DNA of 64,000 bases from Chryseobacterium cucumeris (GCF_001593385.1 NZ_LUVZ01000023.1:124001-188000), one strand, 5' to 3'; numbered from the stretch's first letter, positions 35,220 through 43,986 are shown. A program made the numbers and translations. Notes: a model not told the origin generated them from the letters alone.

Positions 35220-36077
35220 ATGAGAACATACGCAGGAATTCCCGAGGAAAACGCAACGTTAGAGAATTCGAAAGTAATGTTGGTAACTGTTCCTTATGAT
35301 GGAACTTCAACATGGGGGAAAGGAGCTGATAAAGGTCCGGAATTATTCTTAAACGCTTCCGAAAACATGGAGCTTTACGATATTGAAACTCAAACAGAAC
35401 CTTACTTACAGGGAGTTTACTTAGCAGGAGAAGTTTCTGAAAATTCTTCACCGGAAGCAATGACGGAAGCGGTTTATCAGAAAACAAAAGAACTTTTGAA
35501 CAATGATGGTAAATTATTTACTCTTTTTGGAGGAGAGCACTCTGTTTCTATCGGTTCTATCCGTGCGGTAGGAGAGAAGTTTGAAAACCTTACTGTTCTT
35601 CAGTTGGATGCTCACACAGATTTACGTCCTGAGTTCCACGGTTCTACTTCCAACCATGCTTGTGCAGTTTTTGAAGCGAATCAGAAGCATAATCTGGTAC
35701 AGGTGGGAATCCGTTCTATGGATATTGAAGAAGCGCAATATTTACCTGAAGGAAGAGTATTCTTTGCTCACGAAATTGCCAACAACGAAAACTGGATCAA
35801 TGATGTATTGGAGAAAGTATCAGGAAATGTTTATATCACAATAGATTTAGATGCTTTTGATCCTTCTATTGCTCCATCTACAGGAACTCCTGAGCCAGGT
35901 GGATTACAATGGTACCCAACTCTGGAATTATTAAGAAAAGTATTTGAAAAATGTAACGTAGTAGCATTTGACATTGTAGAATTGATGGATTCTCCAATGG
36001 CTAAGCCAACGGCTTTCCTTTCTGCGAAGTTATATTACAAAATGCTTGCTTACTACGATATTTATAACAACAACTAA
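35220..36077 (+). CDS. speB: Agmatinase
   Basis: This 285-residue ureohydrolase splits agmatine into putrescine and urea. All binuclear-manganese motifs are visible: GGEHSVSIG, LDAHTDLRPE and DLDAFDPSIAPSTGTPEPGG. It pairs with the arginine decarboxylase 1 kb upstream to form the agmatine route to putrescine. Arginase shares the fold, but the context favours agmatinase. It has its own promoter box. Confidence 0.9.
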   Translation: MRTYAGIPEENATLENSKVMLVTVPYDGTSTWGKGADKGPELFLNASENMELYDIETQTEPYLQGVYLAGEVSENSSPEAMTEAVYQKTKELLNNDGKLFTLFGGEHSVSIGSIRAVGEKFENLTVLQLDAHTDLRPEFHGSTSNHACAVFEANQKHNLVQVGIRSMDIEEAQYLPEGRVFFAHEIANNENWINDVLEKVSGNVYITIDLDAFDPSIAPSTGTPEPGGLQWYPTLELLRKVFEKCNVVAFDIVELMDSPMAKPTAFLSAKLYYKMLAYYDIYNNN

Positions 36078-36144
36078 TATTCCGCAAGAATCGGATTTTT
36101 TCTGCCGTATATTCTTTGGAAATTTGTGAGGTAAAAACAATAAT

Positions 36145-36990
36145 ATGATGTCCACACAAAGTCAGATAGATTATAACAGAATTGCCAAGGCGATAGAATA
36201 TATCCAGAGCAATTTCAGGCTTCAGCCAAGTTTGGAGGAAGTGGCAGAGAATATTCACTTGAGCCCGGCTCATTTTCAGAAGATCTTTACAGATTGGGCA
36301 GGAACAAGTCCGAAAAAATTTTTACAGTTCATCAGTCTTGAACATGCTAAAAATTTATTGAAGGAAGAAAAAGCAAGTTTGTTTGATACCGCTTATGAGA
36401 CGGGCCTTTCCAGTACCAGCAGGCTTCATGACCTGTTTGTAAAGATTGAAGGAATGTCTCCGGCAGAATATAAAAACGGAGGAAAAAGCCTCAGTATTCA
36501 TTACAGTTTTTCCGAAAGTCCTTTCGGGAATTTATTAGTAGCTTCTACAGAAAAAGGAATCTGCTATATGGCTTTTGAAGACGATAAAGAAAAAGCATTC
36601 GGGGAACTGAAACAAAAGTTCCCTAATGCTTCTTTTATTGAAAAACAGGATGCTCTTCAAAAGAATGCACTGTCCATATTCGATAAAGACTGGACAAAAC
36701 TCAACACAATAAAACTACACTTAAAAGGTACCGATTTTCAGTTGAAAGTATGGGAAAGTCTATTGACCATTCCGATGGGAAAGCTTTCTACGTATGGCAG
36801 CCTGGCAGAAAAAATTGGGAATCCTAAAGCTTCCAGAGCTGTTGGAACGGCTATCGGAAGTAATCCGGTTGCATTTCTTATTCCATGTCACCGCGTGATT
36901 CAGTCTACAGGGCATCTGGGAGGTTACAGATGGGGAAGTGATAGGAAGCAGCTTATTGTAGGTTGGGAAGGATCCCATATTTACTCTTAA
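36145..36990 (+). CDS. Ada-like protein: AraC-type HTH fused to O6-alkylguanine-DNA methyltransferase
   Basis: The 281-residue fusion has an N-terminal AraC/XylS helix-turn-helix (residues 15-110, LEEVAENIHLSPAHFQKIF). A methyltransferase domain follows, with alkyl acceptor Cys in FLIPCHRVIQ near residue 250 and helix-turn-helix RAVGTAIGSNP. The methyltransferase repairs O6-methylguanine by suicide transfer. The zinc/phosphotriester domain of E. coli Ada is absent, so it is a two-domain Ada-like form. The AlkB gene follows after a repeat-filled gap. The pair is a likely alkylation-repair set. ATG 36145 is followed by a second ATG. Confidence 0.93.
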   Translation: MMSTQSQIDYNRIAKAIEYIQSNFRLQPSLEEVAENIHLSPAHFQKIFTDWAGTSPKKFLQFISLEHAKNLLKEEKASLFDTAYETGLSSTSRLHDLFVKIEGMSPAEYKNGGKSLSIHYSFSESPFGNLLVASTEKGICYMAFEDDKEKAFGELKQKFPNASFIEKQDALQKNALSIFDKDWTKLNTIKLHLKGTDFQLKVWESLLTIPMGKLSTYGSLAEKIGNPKASRAVGTAIGSNPVAFLIPCHRVIQSTGHLGGYRWGSDRKQLIVGWEGSHIYS

Positions 36991-37294
36991 AATATTTTAT
37001 CACAAAAGGCACAAAAGGAATCTACATTATTAAGTTTTGGCTAAAGCCAATGGATTAGATTATTTTTTTTAATGGGCTTAAGTTCTTTCCGATTGATATA
37101 AAATTCGTGTCATTTGTGAATAACATTGGTGCCATTTGTGTTTAATGAAAGAATCTTTTGTGACTTTTGCGGTTGAAAAATATTAAATTTAAATTTCGAC
37201 TAAAGTCTGTTTCTATTGATATAAAATTCGTGTCATTTGTGAAAAACATTGGTGTAATTTGTGTTTAATAATAAAAACATTTAATTAGAAAACT
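36991..37294. other. Repeat-filled gap between the Ada-like and AlkB genes
   Basis: Nearly the whole gap is mosaic repeat sequence (see the locus 3 entry). I see no gene, no clear TAnnTTTG box and no strong terminator, so it is unclear how AlkB is transcribed. Confidence 0.6.
36996..37270. repeat. Composite hairpin repeat, locus 3 (two 54-bp blocks, inverted relative to locus 1)
   Basis: Hairpin 2 is at 37037-37050 (TTGGC-TAAA-GCCAA). A worn hairpin 1 lies at about 37065-37092. 54-bp blocks at 37093-37146 and 37216-37269 differ at three positions, and between them sits a hairpin 1 variant (GAC-TAAA-GTC, 37198-37207). Phrases like CTTTTGTGACTTTTG also recur. The order matches locus 1 on the opposite strand. 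Confidence 0.8.
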
Positions 37295-37906
37295 ATGATG
37301 AGTCTCTTCGAAGAAATATCAGATTATCCACTGAATATCCTTCCCCATGATGGAACTGTTCATTATTACGGTAAGGTTTTCTCCAAAGAACAATCAGATT
37401 TTTACTATGATTATCTGCTCAGCCAGATTCCGTGGGAAAATGATGAAGCACTGATTTTTGGAAAATTAATTTTAACTAAAAGGAAAGTAGCCTGGTTTGG
37501 AGAAAAAGCTTTTGAATATACCTATTCGAAACGAACAAAATATGCCCAATTCTGGACTCCCGAATTACTGGAACTGAAGAAAAAATGTGAAGAAGTTTCG
37601 GGCGAAACCTACAATTCATGTCTGCTCAATTTATATCACGACGGAAGCGAAGGTATGGCTTACCACAGCGATGGGGAAACAGATCTGAAGAAACATGGAG
37701 CTATTGCTTCTTTAACCTTTGGAGCGGAAAGAAAATTTTTATTCAAACATAAAACAACCAAAGAAAAGGCAGAAATATTCCTCGAAAACGGAAGCTTATT
37801 AATTATGAAAGGAACCACTCAGGACCACTGGCTTCATAGACTTCCTCCCACTACAAAAGTGAAAACACCCAGAGTAAACCTGACCTTCAGAACCATTGAA
37901 GAATAG
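37295..37906 (+). CDS. AlkB-like alpha-ketoglutarate-dependent dioxygenase
   Basis: AlkB enzymes remove methyl groups from 1-methyladenine and 3-methylcytosine with Fe(II) and 2-oxoglutarate. The 203-residue protein has the HxD iron motif (MAYHSDGE), the distal His (DHWLHRLP), and the arginines of PRVNLTFR that bind 2-oxoglutarate. NLYHDGSEGMAYHSD is the family signature. It sits downstream of the Ada-like gene, consistent with a shared adaptive response, although a 304-base repeat region separates them. The start is ATG 37295 or 37298. Confidence 0.92.
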   Translation: MMSLFEEISDYPLNILPHDGTVHYYGKVFSKEQSDFYYDYLLSQIPWENDEALIFGKLILTKRKVAWFGEKAFEYTYSKRTKYAQFWTPELLELKKKCEEVSGETYNSCLLNLYHDGSEGMAYHSDGETDLKKHGAIASLTFGAERKFLFKHKTTKEKAEIFLENGSLLIMKGTTQDHWLHRLPPTTKVKTPRVNLTFRTIEE

Positions 37907-37951
37907 TTTTTAAAAGAATATTTATCCACAATTTTTGTTTATTACCTTTAT

Positions 37952-38014
37952 CAATAGAAGTGGGCTTTAGCCCACTTAAAAAAAAAGAACAAAATCATCG
38001 GGCTTTAGCCAAAA
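37952..38014. repeat. Paired-hairpin repeat, locus 4
   Basis: Hairpin 1 is the best copy: AAGTGGGC-TTTA-GCCCACTT, 8 bp, 37958-37977. Hairpin 2 follows at about 37999-38014 (CGGGCTTTAGCC). It sits in a 173-base gap between AlkB and the terminator of the CocE gene. Confidence 0.8.
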
Positions 38015-38041
38015 CCTAAAAACAAAAACTTCAACTCCTCA

Positions 38042-38075
38042 AAAATAAAAGAGCTGTTCAAACGAACAGCTCTTT
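38042..38075 (-). terminator. Terminator of the CocE hydrolase gene
   Basis: AAAGAGCTGTTC pairs with GAACAGCTCTTT around a four-base loop, with a T run on the minus strand. Confidence 0.88.
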
Positions 38076-38079
38076 CAAT

Positions 38080-39939
38080 TTATTTTAAAACATCAGCTTC
38101 AATAGAGCTGTCGTTATATACTTTGATAAATGCCTTGGTGTAATCCTCTTTATTGGCAAAATTCGGGTTATCCATAAACTTTTGTGGATTGATGGCGAAA
38201 AGTGGGAACCACGTACTGCTGATCTGAATCTGGATTTTGTGTCCTTTTTTGAAGGTATGAACCACATCCTGAAGTCTGAAGTTTACAGCCGTCTTCTGGT
38301 TAGGAACCAAAGCTTCTCCCTTTTCTTTGGTATTTCTGAATCTTGCAGGCATGATCTCACTTCTTACCATCTGGTGATAGTTCCCATAGATAACACCTTC
38401 TTTCTTTTCTGCCGGCTTGAAATCTTCAGGATAAACATCAATTAATTTTACGGCAAAATCAGCATCTGTAGAAGTGGAAGCAATATTCAGTTTAGCCATA
38501 ATCTCTCCGGCAAATGTAATATCATCAGTCAGTACATCGGTAGTAAAAGTTAATACATCTGGTCTTCCTACAGCAAATCTCTGATCTTCTGACATATAAT
38601 TTTTTGGAGTGAATCCATTAAAATCTTTTAAGTGATCTGAACTCAATACAGGATTATTAGGATCACTGTAATATTCAGAATAGCCTTGTCCTGATGATTT
38701 TTTCAAGGTTTTATCAGCCAGATAGAAATTCACTTTCTGAGCATTTCTCGGAGGGTAAGAAGCAAATTCTTTCCATTCTTTAGCACCGGTATCATACATC
38801 AGCGCTTCAGGAAGTCCTGCATCTTCTTTGGTATTGCCTTTCAGGTAATGATTGAAAAATTTTGTTTCAATATTTTTTTGGTAGTAAGTAGCAATACTAT
38901 CTCCAAAATACGTTTCACTGTGGAAATGTTTTCCCTGCTCCTGAGACCAGCCGCCATGGGAAAAAGGTCCCATTACTATGGTGTTTTTAGCTTTAGGGCT
39001 TGTCTTTTCAATAGTTTTATAAATATTCAGAGGACCAGAAAGATCTTCTGCATCAAACCATCCTCCGACAGTCATTACAGCGTGGTTAATATTCTTCAGG
39101 TGAGGAAGAAGACCTCTTTTCTGCCAGAATTCATCGTAGTTGGTATGATTCATAATTTCTGTCATGAAGAAATTATTCTTGTAATATTTTTCATATCCAT
39201 CTTTCAGCGTACCCATATCTCTGTAGAATTTCAAACCGTCTTCAGAAGTCTGTTTGATGAAAGAATCCATATACCATGCCTGCTCTTCCGGTTGTGTTTT
39301 CTGAACGCCAAAAACAGGAAATGTTCTGAAATAGCCTAGCATAAATCTTCCGTTGTGAAGGAAGTCGTCATTCCAGAAATCGGAAATCGGTGCCTGTGGT
39401 GAAGAAGCTACCAAAGCAGGATGCTGTGACAACGTTCCTACAGCAGTATAGAATCCCGGGTATGATGTTCCGAATTGGCCTACTTTACCATTGTTATCTT
39501 TCACATTTTTCAAAAGCCATTCGATGGTGTCATATGTATCCGTACTTTCATCAACATCTTTTTTGGTTTTGCGCTCCACCTGCGGAGTCATATTGGTAAA
39601 AGTGCCTTCACTCATATATCTTCCGCGTACGTCCTGATACACGAAAATATACTTGTCTTTCATAAGATACGTGTTGGGACCTACCTTTGCTTTATATTCA
39701 CTTTCTCCGTACGGTGCAATGCTGTAACAGGTTCTCTGCATCAGGAACGGATATTTGTTTTTGTTCGATATATCTTTCGGAATATATACCGCAGTAAAAA
39801 GTTTCACGCCATCACGCATTGGAATATAAAATTCTTTCTTGGTGAAATTGTCTTTAACGAAGGTATCTTTCTGTTCCGTTTTCTGAGCTTTTCCATGAAT
39901 GAAAAAAAGAATACATAATACTGAAATATGGATTTTCAT
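38080..39939 (-). CDS. CocE/NonD family hydrolase (S15 peptidase/acylase fold)
   Basis: The 619-residue secreted enzyme has a signal peptide (ends HGKAQ). An alpha/beta-hydrolase domain carries the nucleophile in FGTSYPGFY, followed by a cap. A C-terminal galactose-binding-like beta domain starts near residue 420 and ends ADVLK. The family includes glutaryl-7-ACA acylases, cocaine esterase and X-Pro dipeptidyl peptidases. This member is probably an acyl hydrolase or peptidase of the periplasm. It is monocistronic, with no clear promoter box. Confidence 0.88.
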   Translation of the reverse strand: MKIHISVLCILFFIHGKAQKTEQKDTFVKDNFTKKEFYIPMRDGVKLFTAVYIPKDISNKNKYPFLMQRTCYSIAPYGESEYKAKVGPNTYLMKDKYIFVYQDVRGRYMSEGTFTNMTPQVERKTKKDVDESTDTYDTIEWLLKNVKDNNGKVGQFGTSYPGFYTAVGTLSQHPALVASSPQAPISDFWNDDFLHNGRFMLGYFRTFPVFGVQKTQPEEQAWYMDSFIKQTSEDGLKFYRDMGTLKDGYEKYYKNNFFMTEIMNHTNYDEFWQKRGLLPHLKNINHAVMTVGGWFDAEDLSGPLNIYKTIEKTSPKAKNTIVMGPFSHGGWSQEQGKHFHSETYFGDSIATYYQKNIETKFFNHYLKGNTKEDAGLPEALMYDTGAKEWKEFASYPPRNAQKVNFYLADKTLKKSSGQGYSEYYSDPNNPVLSSDHLKDFNGFTPKNYMSEDQRFAVGRPDVLTFTTDVLTDDITFAGEIMAKLNIASTSTDADFAVKLIDVYPEDFKPAEKKEGVIYGNYHQMVRSEIMPARFRNTKEKGEALVPNQKTAVNFRLQDVVHTFKKGHKIQIQISSTWFPLFAINPQKFMDNPNFANKEDYTKAFIKVYNDSSIEADVLK

Positions 39940-40023
39940 AAAAAAAATTTACCGCTAATTTAAAAATAAAAACATGTTTATTAATAATCTTGTTTAAAAG
40001 GTTGTTGTAAAAACCACCCCGTC

Positions 40024-40063
40024 AAAAATTCTTTGAATTTTCGCCACCCCTCCGGAGGAGGGG
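40024..40063. repeat. Dispersed-repeat-like element with CCCCTCC hairpin
   Basis: Two nested palindromes lie here: CAAAAATTC-TTT-GAATTTTCG-like, then CCCCTCC-GGA-GGAGGGG (40047-40063, 7 bp). A nearby hairpin GCCGGA-AAGA-TCCGGC (40126-40141) may help end the barrel gene. I recall this sequence style from Chryseobacterium intergenic regions, but cannot test it here. Confidence 0.5.
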
Positions 40064-40176
40064 AATATTATATCTTCAGTTGTAACGGAGCTCAGGATTA
40101 TATTTCAGGTTGCCCCATAGAAATAGCCGGAAAGATCCGGCCATTATCAAAATATATACAGAAGTATGATGTTGCT

Positions 40177-42945
40177 TTACTTCGTCTTTTTACCTGCAAA
40201 TTTATTCAGTTTCATGCTGATGGAGAACATGATGTATCTTTTCAGGATGAGATCTTCACGGTCTTCAAAATAAGAATCGGTAATGGTTCTTCTCACGCTT
40301 TGATTTTGATTTAAAACGTCATACACCTTTACTTTTGCTGTAAACTGTTTTTTATAGAATGAATATCCAAGGCTGGTATTCCAGAAGTAGAAATCTTTTT
40401 TAAAGCCCGGAGCAATATTGGAATTGGTATTGTATTCAAAATCGTTTCCAAATACGAGATTGCCTTTCAGTATATAATTGGTCAGTTCAAGTTTTAATGA
40501 CTGATTCGCTGTATTTACATTGGTTACATTATAATTGGTATAATTGGAGAAACTATATCCAAGTCTGTAAGAGGGCTTGATCGTCATTTTATCTTTAATT
40601 TCATAAGTAAGATTAAGACCTGGGTTTAGATTATAAGAATTGCTGGTGAAAGATTGCCCATCAATAAAACCGTTATTGTAAGCATAATTCATGGTGAATC
40701 TTGGATTGATAATAAGTTTATTATTCTTCCATTTCAATACTTTACTGAAACCTCCGCCGGCATTGATGCTTTTATTTCCGCTTACGTTGTCATAAGTGAT
40801 TACCTGTTTTCCTGCATTATCATAGGTGGAAAAATTGATGATATCATTATTTCTGTACGTAAAACCAATATTGAAATAGTAGCTGAACTCTTTCACTTTA
40901 TTATAATTATTGAAATATAAATAAAGATTGTTAGTCCAGGTATTTTTTAAGTCAGGGTTTCCCTGATAGGTAATCAAAGGATTGGATTCATCTTTATAAG
41001 GAGTCAGTTGTTCTGCTGTCGGAATGGTGAAGTTGGAATAGTTGTAAAAGCTTAAGGTTTTTCCTTCAGTCAGCTGATAGTAAAGGTTCACATTATATTG
41101 GGGCAGTACAAAATTTTTCTGAAGGTCATATTGCTGGCCGTTATAAATAGAATTTACCTTCATATCCGAAATATCAAGATTCATGGAAGCCCAGAAATTC
41201 AGTTTCTTTTTGCTAATCTGGTAAGTCAACTCAGGAGATATCTGATTGATTCTTTGCTTCATATTGTTGGATAAAAGCTGATTGTATTTAGTATAATCTC
41301 CTGTTGTATTATCAAAATCATTTACATTTCTCAAATCTCTGGAAGATCGGGTTTCATATTTCAATTCAAAACTTACACTTGAAGAATCGGAAACAGGTTC
41401 TGTATATCCGGCAGTAAAATTGAAACTGCTGTTCTGATTTTTATTTTTGGCTAACTGATCCCTGTTGTCTTTTGTGGTTCCATTAGTTTGATAGAACGTA
41501 TTTTGAGATTGGTTCAGGTTATCTCTTTTAGATTCAGAAATGGAACTGTTCATATTAGCGGAAACCGAACGTCCTTTTTTCCTGAACTTTCTTGAAAAAT
41601 AGAGGTATGGATTGAATGAATTGCTTTCCGAATCATTACTTGAATAAGCATTACTTTCATTTACAAGTTTGCCATTATTTAAAGTAGATGAACGTGAATT
41701 ATTAAAATTGAAACTGCTGTTTTTCGTAAATCTTGGAGAAAGATAGATACTCGTCATAGAATCCAGCTTGATTTTAGCCGAAGTATCAAAGCTGTATTGT
41801 TTGGACTCATTTTCACCATTGCTTTCAGAATTGGTTTGAAGCGTGTAAGTAGGGAGAAGGGTAGATCTTGAAACTTTAGATCTTGTTTCCGTATTGGAAT
41901 CGGAATGCATCAGGCTGAAGGAATCCAGATCGGCATCTTTTCCCAGCTTGTCACTGTAATTTAACCCAATTGTTGTAGACCTTTGAATTCCTTTCGTACC
42001 ACCTCCCTGGTTATAGTAAGTCACATTTCCTACCGTTGAGACAGATCCTCCCTGCATCATCCAGGCATTCCGGCCATTTCCCATACTGTCAAAAACCTCA
42101 TCTCTGGAGAATCCCTGAGAGTTGATATTATTGGAAGAAGCCAATAGGCTTATTTTCGTGTCACCCTTAAAATAACTGGCCAGTCCGCTTGCTTCATACC
42201 GCTTGTCTGATCCATAGCCGACCGTAAGTCTTGTCAGTAAACCTTTATTTTTCTTTTCATCAATATTAAAATTGATGGTGGTATTCTGAGATTTTGCTGC
42301 TTTTCCGCTGAGTTCTTCCTCCTTGGTTTTGGTGGTGGTGAACTGAATATTCTTAATAATATCTGCGGGTAAATTCTGAAGAGCAATTTTACCGTCTTTA
42401 TCAAAGAAAGGCTTTCCATTGATCATGATCTGGTCTACTTCTTTGCCATTCACGGTAATCTTTCCTTCATTGCTGATTTCTACACCGGGGATTTGCTTCA
42501 GAAGCTCTTCAATTTTACTGTCTGGGCGTACTTTGATAGCAGCTGCATTAAATTCAATAGTGTCTTTTTTAATTTTTACCGGTGAAACGGTGATTTTTAC
42601 TTCATCAATTTTATTTACAATACCTTGCTTCTCCAGCTGAATATCTCCCAGAGATAGCGACTGATCTATTTTTTCGAATTTTTTTGAATAGGAAGATAAT
42701 TTATCAGCATCAATTTTGAGAATGGAAGGTTCTTTCATATCATCAATCTTCAGCGAGAATTTCCCTTCCCTATTGGTTGCCGTATAATTGATAATGGATG
42801 AATCTTTTTGTTTCAAAAGATAGACGGTGGCATTTTCTATCGCTTTCTTTTCGGAATCGGATATTTTTCCGTCAATGTGTAACTTTTGGGCGTGCAGAAT
42901 AATGACAGTGAACATCAAAGTCAATAGCAACAGAGTTTTCTTCAT
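40177..42945 (-). CDS. Outer-membrane beta-barrel protein with CarboxypepD-like N-terminal domain
   Basis: The 922-residue protein has a signal peptide (ends IILHAQ). A beta-sandwich of the carboxypeptidase-regulatory type spans residues 20-105 (IDGKISDSEKKAIENATVYL, EGKFSLKIDD). A short plug-like segment has IKVRPDSKIEELLKQIPGVEI and INGKPFFDKDG. A long beta-barrel ends FSISMKLNKFAGKKTK. This is the OMP_b-brl_3 family of TonB-receptor-like proteins. The ligand is unknown and no SusD is near. ATG 42945 is used because the frame extension reads through the upstream terminator hairpin. Confidence 0.88.
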   Translation of the reverse strand: MKKTLLLLTLMFTVIILHAQKLHIDGKISDSEKKAIENATVYLLKQKDSSIINYTATNREGKFSLKIDDMKEPSILKIDADKLSSYSKKFEKIDQSLSLGDIQLEKQGIVNKIDEVKITVSPVKIKKDTIEFNAAAIKVRPDSKIEELLKQIPGVEISNEGKITVNGKEVDQIMINGKPFFDKDGKIALQNLPADIIKNIQFTTTKTKEEELSGKAAKSQNTTINFNIDEKKNKGLLTRLTVGYGSDKRYEASGLASYFKGDTKISLLASSNNINSQGFSRDEVFDSMGNGRNAWMMQGGSVSTVGNVTYYNQGGGTKGIQRSTTIGLNYSDKLGKDADLDSFSLMHSDSNTETRSKVSRSTLLPTYTLQTNSESNGENESKQYSFDTSAKIKLDSMTSIYLSPRFTKNSSFNFNNSRSSTLNNGKLVNESNAYSSNDSESNSFNPYLYFSRKFRKKGRSVSANMNSSISESKRDNLNQSQNTFYQTNGTTKDNRDQLAKNKNQNSSFNFTAGYTEPVSDSSSVSFELKYETRSSRDLRNVNDFDNTTGDYTKYNQLLSNNMKQRINQISPELTYQISKKKLNFWASMNLDISDMKVNSIYNGQQYDLQKNFVLPQYNVNLYYQLTEGKTLSFYNYSNFTIPTAEQLTPYKDESNPLITYQGNPDLKNTWTNNLYLYFNNYNKVKEFSYYFNIGFTYRNNDIINFSTYDNAGKQVITYDNVSGNKSINAGGGFSKVLKWKNNKLIINPRFTMNYAYNNGFIDGQSFTSNSYNLNPGLNLTYEIKDKMTIKPSYRLGYSFSNYTNYNVTNVNTANQSLKLELTNYILKGNLVFGNDFEYNTNSNIAPGFKKDFYFWNTSLGYSFYKKQFTAKVKVYDVLNQNQSVRRTITDSYFEDREDLILKRYIMFSISMKLNKFAGKKTK

Positions 42946-42965
42946 TAGTTTTTTTTTCAGAGCCG

Positions 42966-43000
42966 TAAAAATATAAAAACATCCCAAAGTTGGGATGTTT
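42966..43000 (-). terminator. Terminator of the BON/SH3 pair
   Basis: AAACATCCCAA pairs with TTGGGATGTTT (42977-43000), with a T-rich tail on the minus strand. It lies upstream of the barrel gene's start. Confidence 0.85.
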
Positions 43001-43041
43001 CTATGCTTTTTTTGTGAAAATTTATTATTTTTTAATAAAAA

Positions 43042-43461
43042 TTATGCTCTTAAATATCTTGAGTAAGCATATCCTTCCTGGCCGTCAGCATTTTTTACTT
43101 TCCACCAGTCATCAGAAGTTTGCTCAATGAGAGTTACAGAAGAACCTTTTGCAGCTTTACCTACAACGGCAGCTTCAGTAGAAGGTTCCTGTCTGATGTT
43201 AAGATTAGATTCTTCAGTAGCCACTGTTAAAGAAGCACCTGAAGCCAAACCTGCAACCTGTACATCAATATTGATATCTGAAGCAGAATAAGTAGAATCA
43301 ATAGCTCCCAGAGCATTCCATACAGCATCTTTAGCTGCAGTATTGGAAGCATTTCCGGAAACATAAAGAATTCCGTCCTGCTCCTGAACCTGAAGATTGG
43401 AGATCCCTGCAGACTGTGCCGCTGAAACTACACTTGAATATTTATCTTGTAATTGGCTCAT
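43042..43461 (-). CDS. BON-like and SH3 domain protein without signal peptide
   Basis: This 139-residue protein has no signal peptide or membrane helix. Residues 1-70 resemble a BON half-domain (VQEQDGILYVSGNASNTAAKDAVW). Residues 80-139 are a bacterial SH3 domain (SNLNIRQEPSTEAAVVGK, DDWWKVKNADGQEGYAYSRY). SH3b domains usually bind cell wall outside the membrane, so cytosolic placement is odd. It starts six bases after the upstream BON lipoprotein stop and is surely in its operon. Confidence 0.82.
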   Translation of the reverse strand: MSQLQDKYSSVVSAAQSAGISNLQVQEQDGILYVSGNASNTAAKDAVWNALGAIDSTYSASDINIDVQVAGLASGASLTVATEESNLNIRQEPSTEAAVVGKAAKGSSVTLIEQTSDDWWKVKNADGQEGYAYSRYLRA

Positions 43462-43467
43462 CTTAAA

Positions 43468-43956
43468 TTATTTTACGATTAGGTTGTTGTTATACTTTCC
43501 GATTTTCAAAGCATCTACTGATTCCTTGATTTTTCTGGCCTGCAAAGCAGAAACATTTCCTGTAAGAGTAAGCTGTCCGTTGACAACTTCCACTTTTACA
43601 GAAGGGAAATCCTTCACTGCATCCTGAACTTTTTTCTGAACAGCAGGATCTACAGCAGATGCCGTTTCAACTGGTGCTGCAGGTGCAGGAGCTGCTACGG
43701 TAGACATATCCATTACGTCTTTTACTCCGCTGATGGCTTTTAATTTAGCAATCATTGCGTCTTTAGACTGTTGATCTGCGAAAGTACCGCTTAAGTGAGC
43801 TACACCTTCTTTTACTTCAACAGAAGCATTGGGATTAGAAGTTACTATAGTTGTAGCCTGAGTCTGAAGGTCGGCATCAGAAACTTTCTTTTTACAAGAA
43901 ATAGCACCGAAAGATACAGCTACAGCTAATGCAGCCATTGCAATAGTTTTTTTCAT
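43468..43956 (-). CDS. BON domain lipoprotein (two BON domains)
   Basis: The 162-residue lipoprotein has a lipobox GAISC (Cys near 21). BON domain 1 lies at about 30-80 (SVEVKEGVAHLSGTFADQQS), followed by an Ala/Pro-rich linker (VAAPAPAAPVETASAV). BON domain 2 lies at about 105-160 (SVKVEVVNGQLTLTGNVSAL). BON domains bind lipid membranes, as in OsmY and in secretin-associated proteins. The first gene of a two-gene operon with the SH3 protein. It is probably a periplasmic envelope-stress protein, but this is inference. Confidence 0.88.
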   Translation of the reverse strand: MKKTIAMAALAVAVSFGAISCKKKVSDADLQTQATTIVTSNPNASVEVKEGVAHLSGTFADQQSKDAMIAKLKAISGVKDVMDMSTVAAPAPAAPVETASAVDPAVQKKVQDAVKDFPSVKVEVVNGQLTLTGNVSALQARKIKESVDALKIGKYNNNLIVK

Positions 43957-43986
43957 ATTGTATATTTATTAATGTTGTTATACACT

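Noticed and set aside
37093..37269. Two 54-bp direct repeats as a CRISPR or as attachment sites
   Set aside because: Only two direct copies, 123 bases apart, with other repeat material between, and no integrase or cas gene in view.
38848..39339. 163-residue frame opposite the CocE gene, and other long opposite-strand frames (39475-39918, 59408-59836, 60228-60716, 13324-13722)
   Set aside because: They lie wholly or almost wholly inside clearly real genes on the other strand, lack motifs and have poor composition for proteins.
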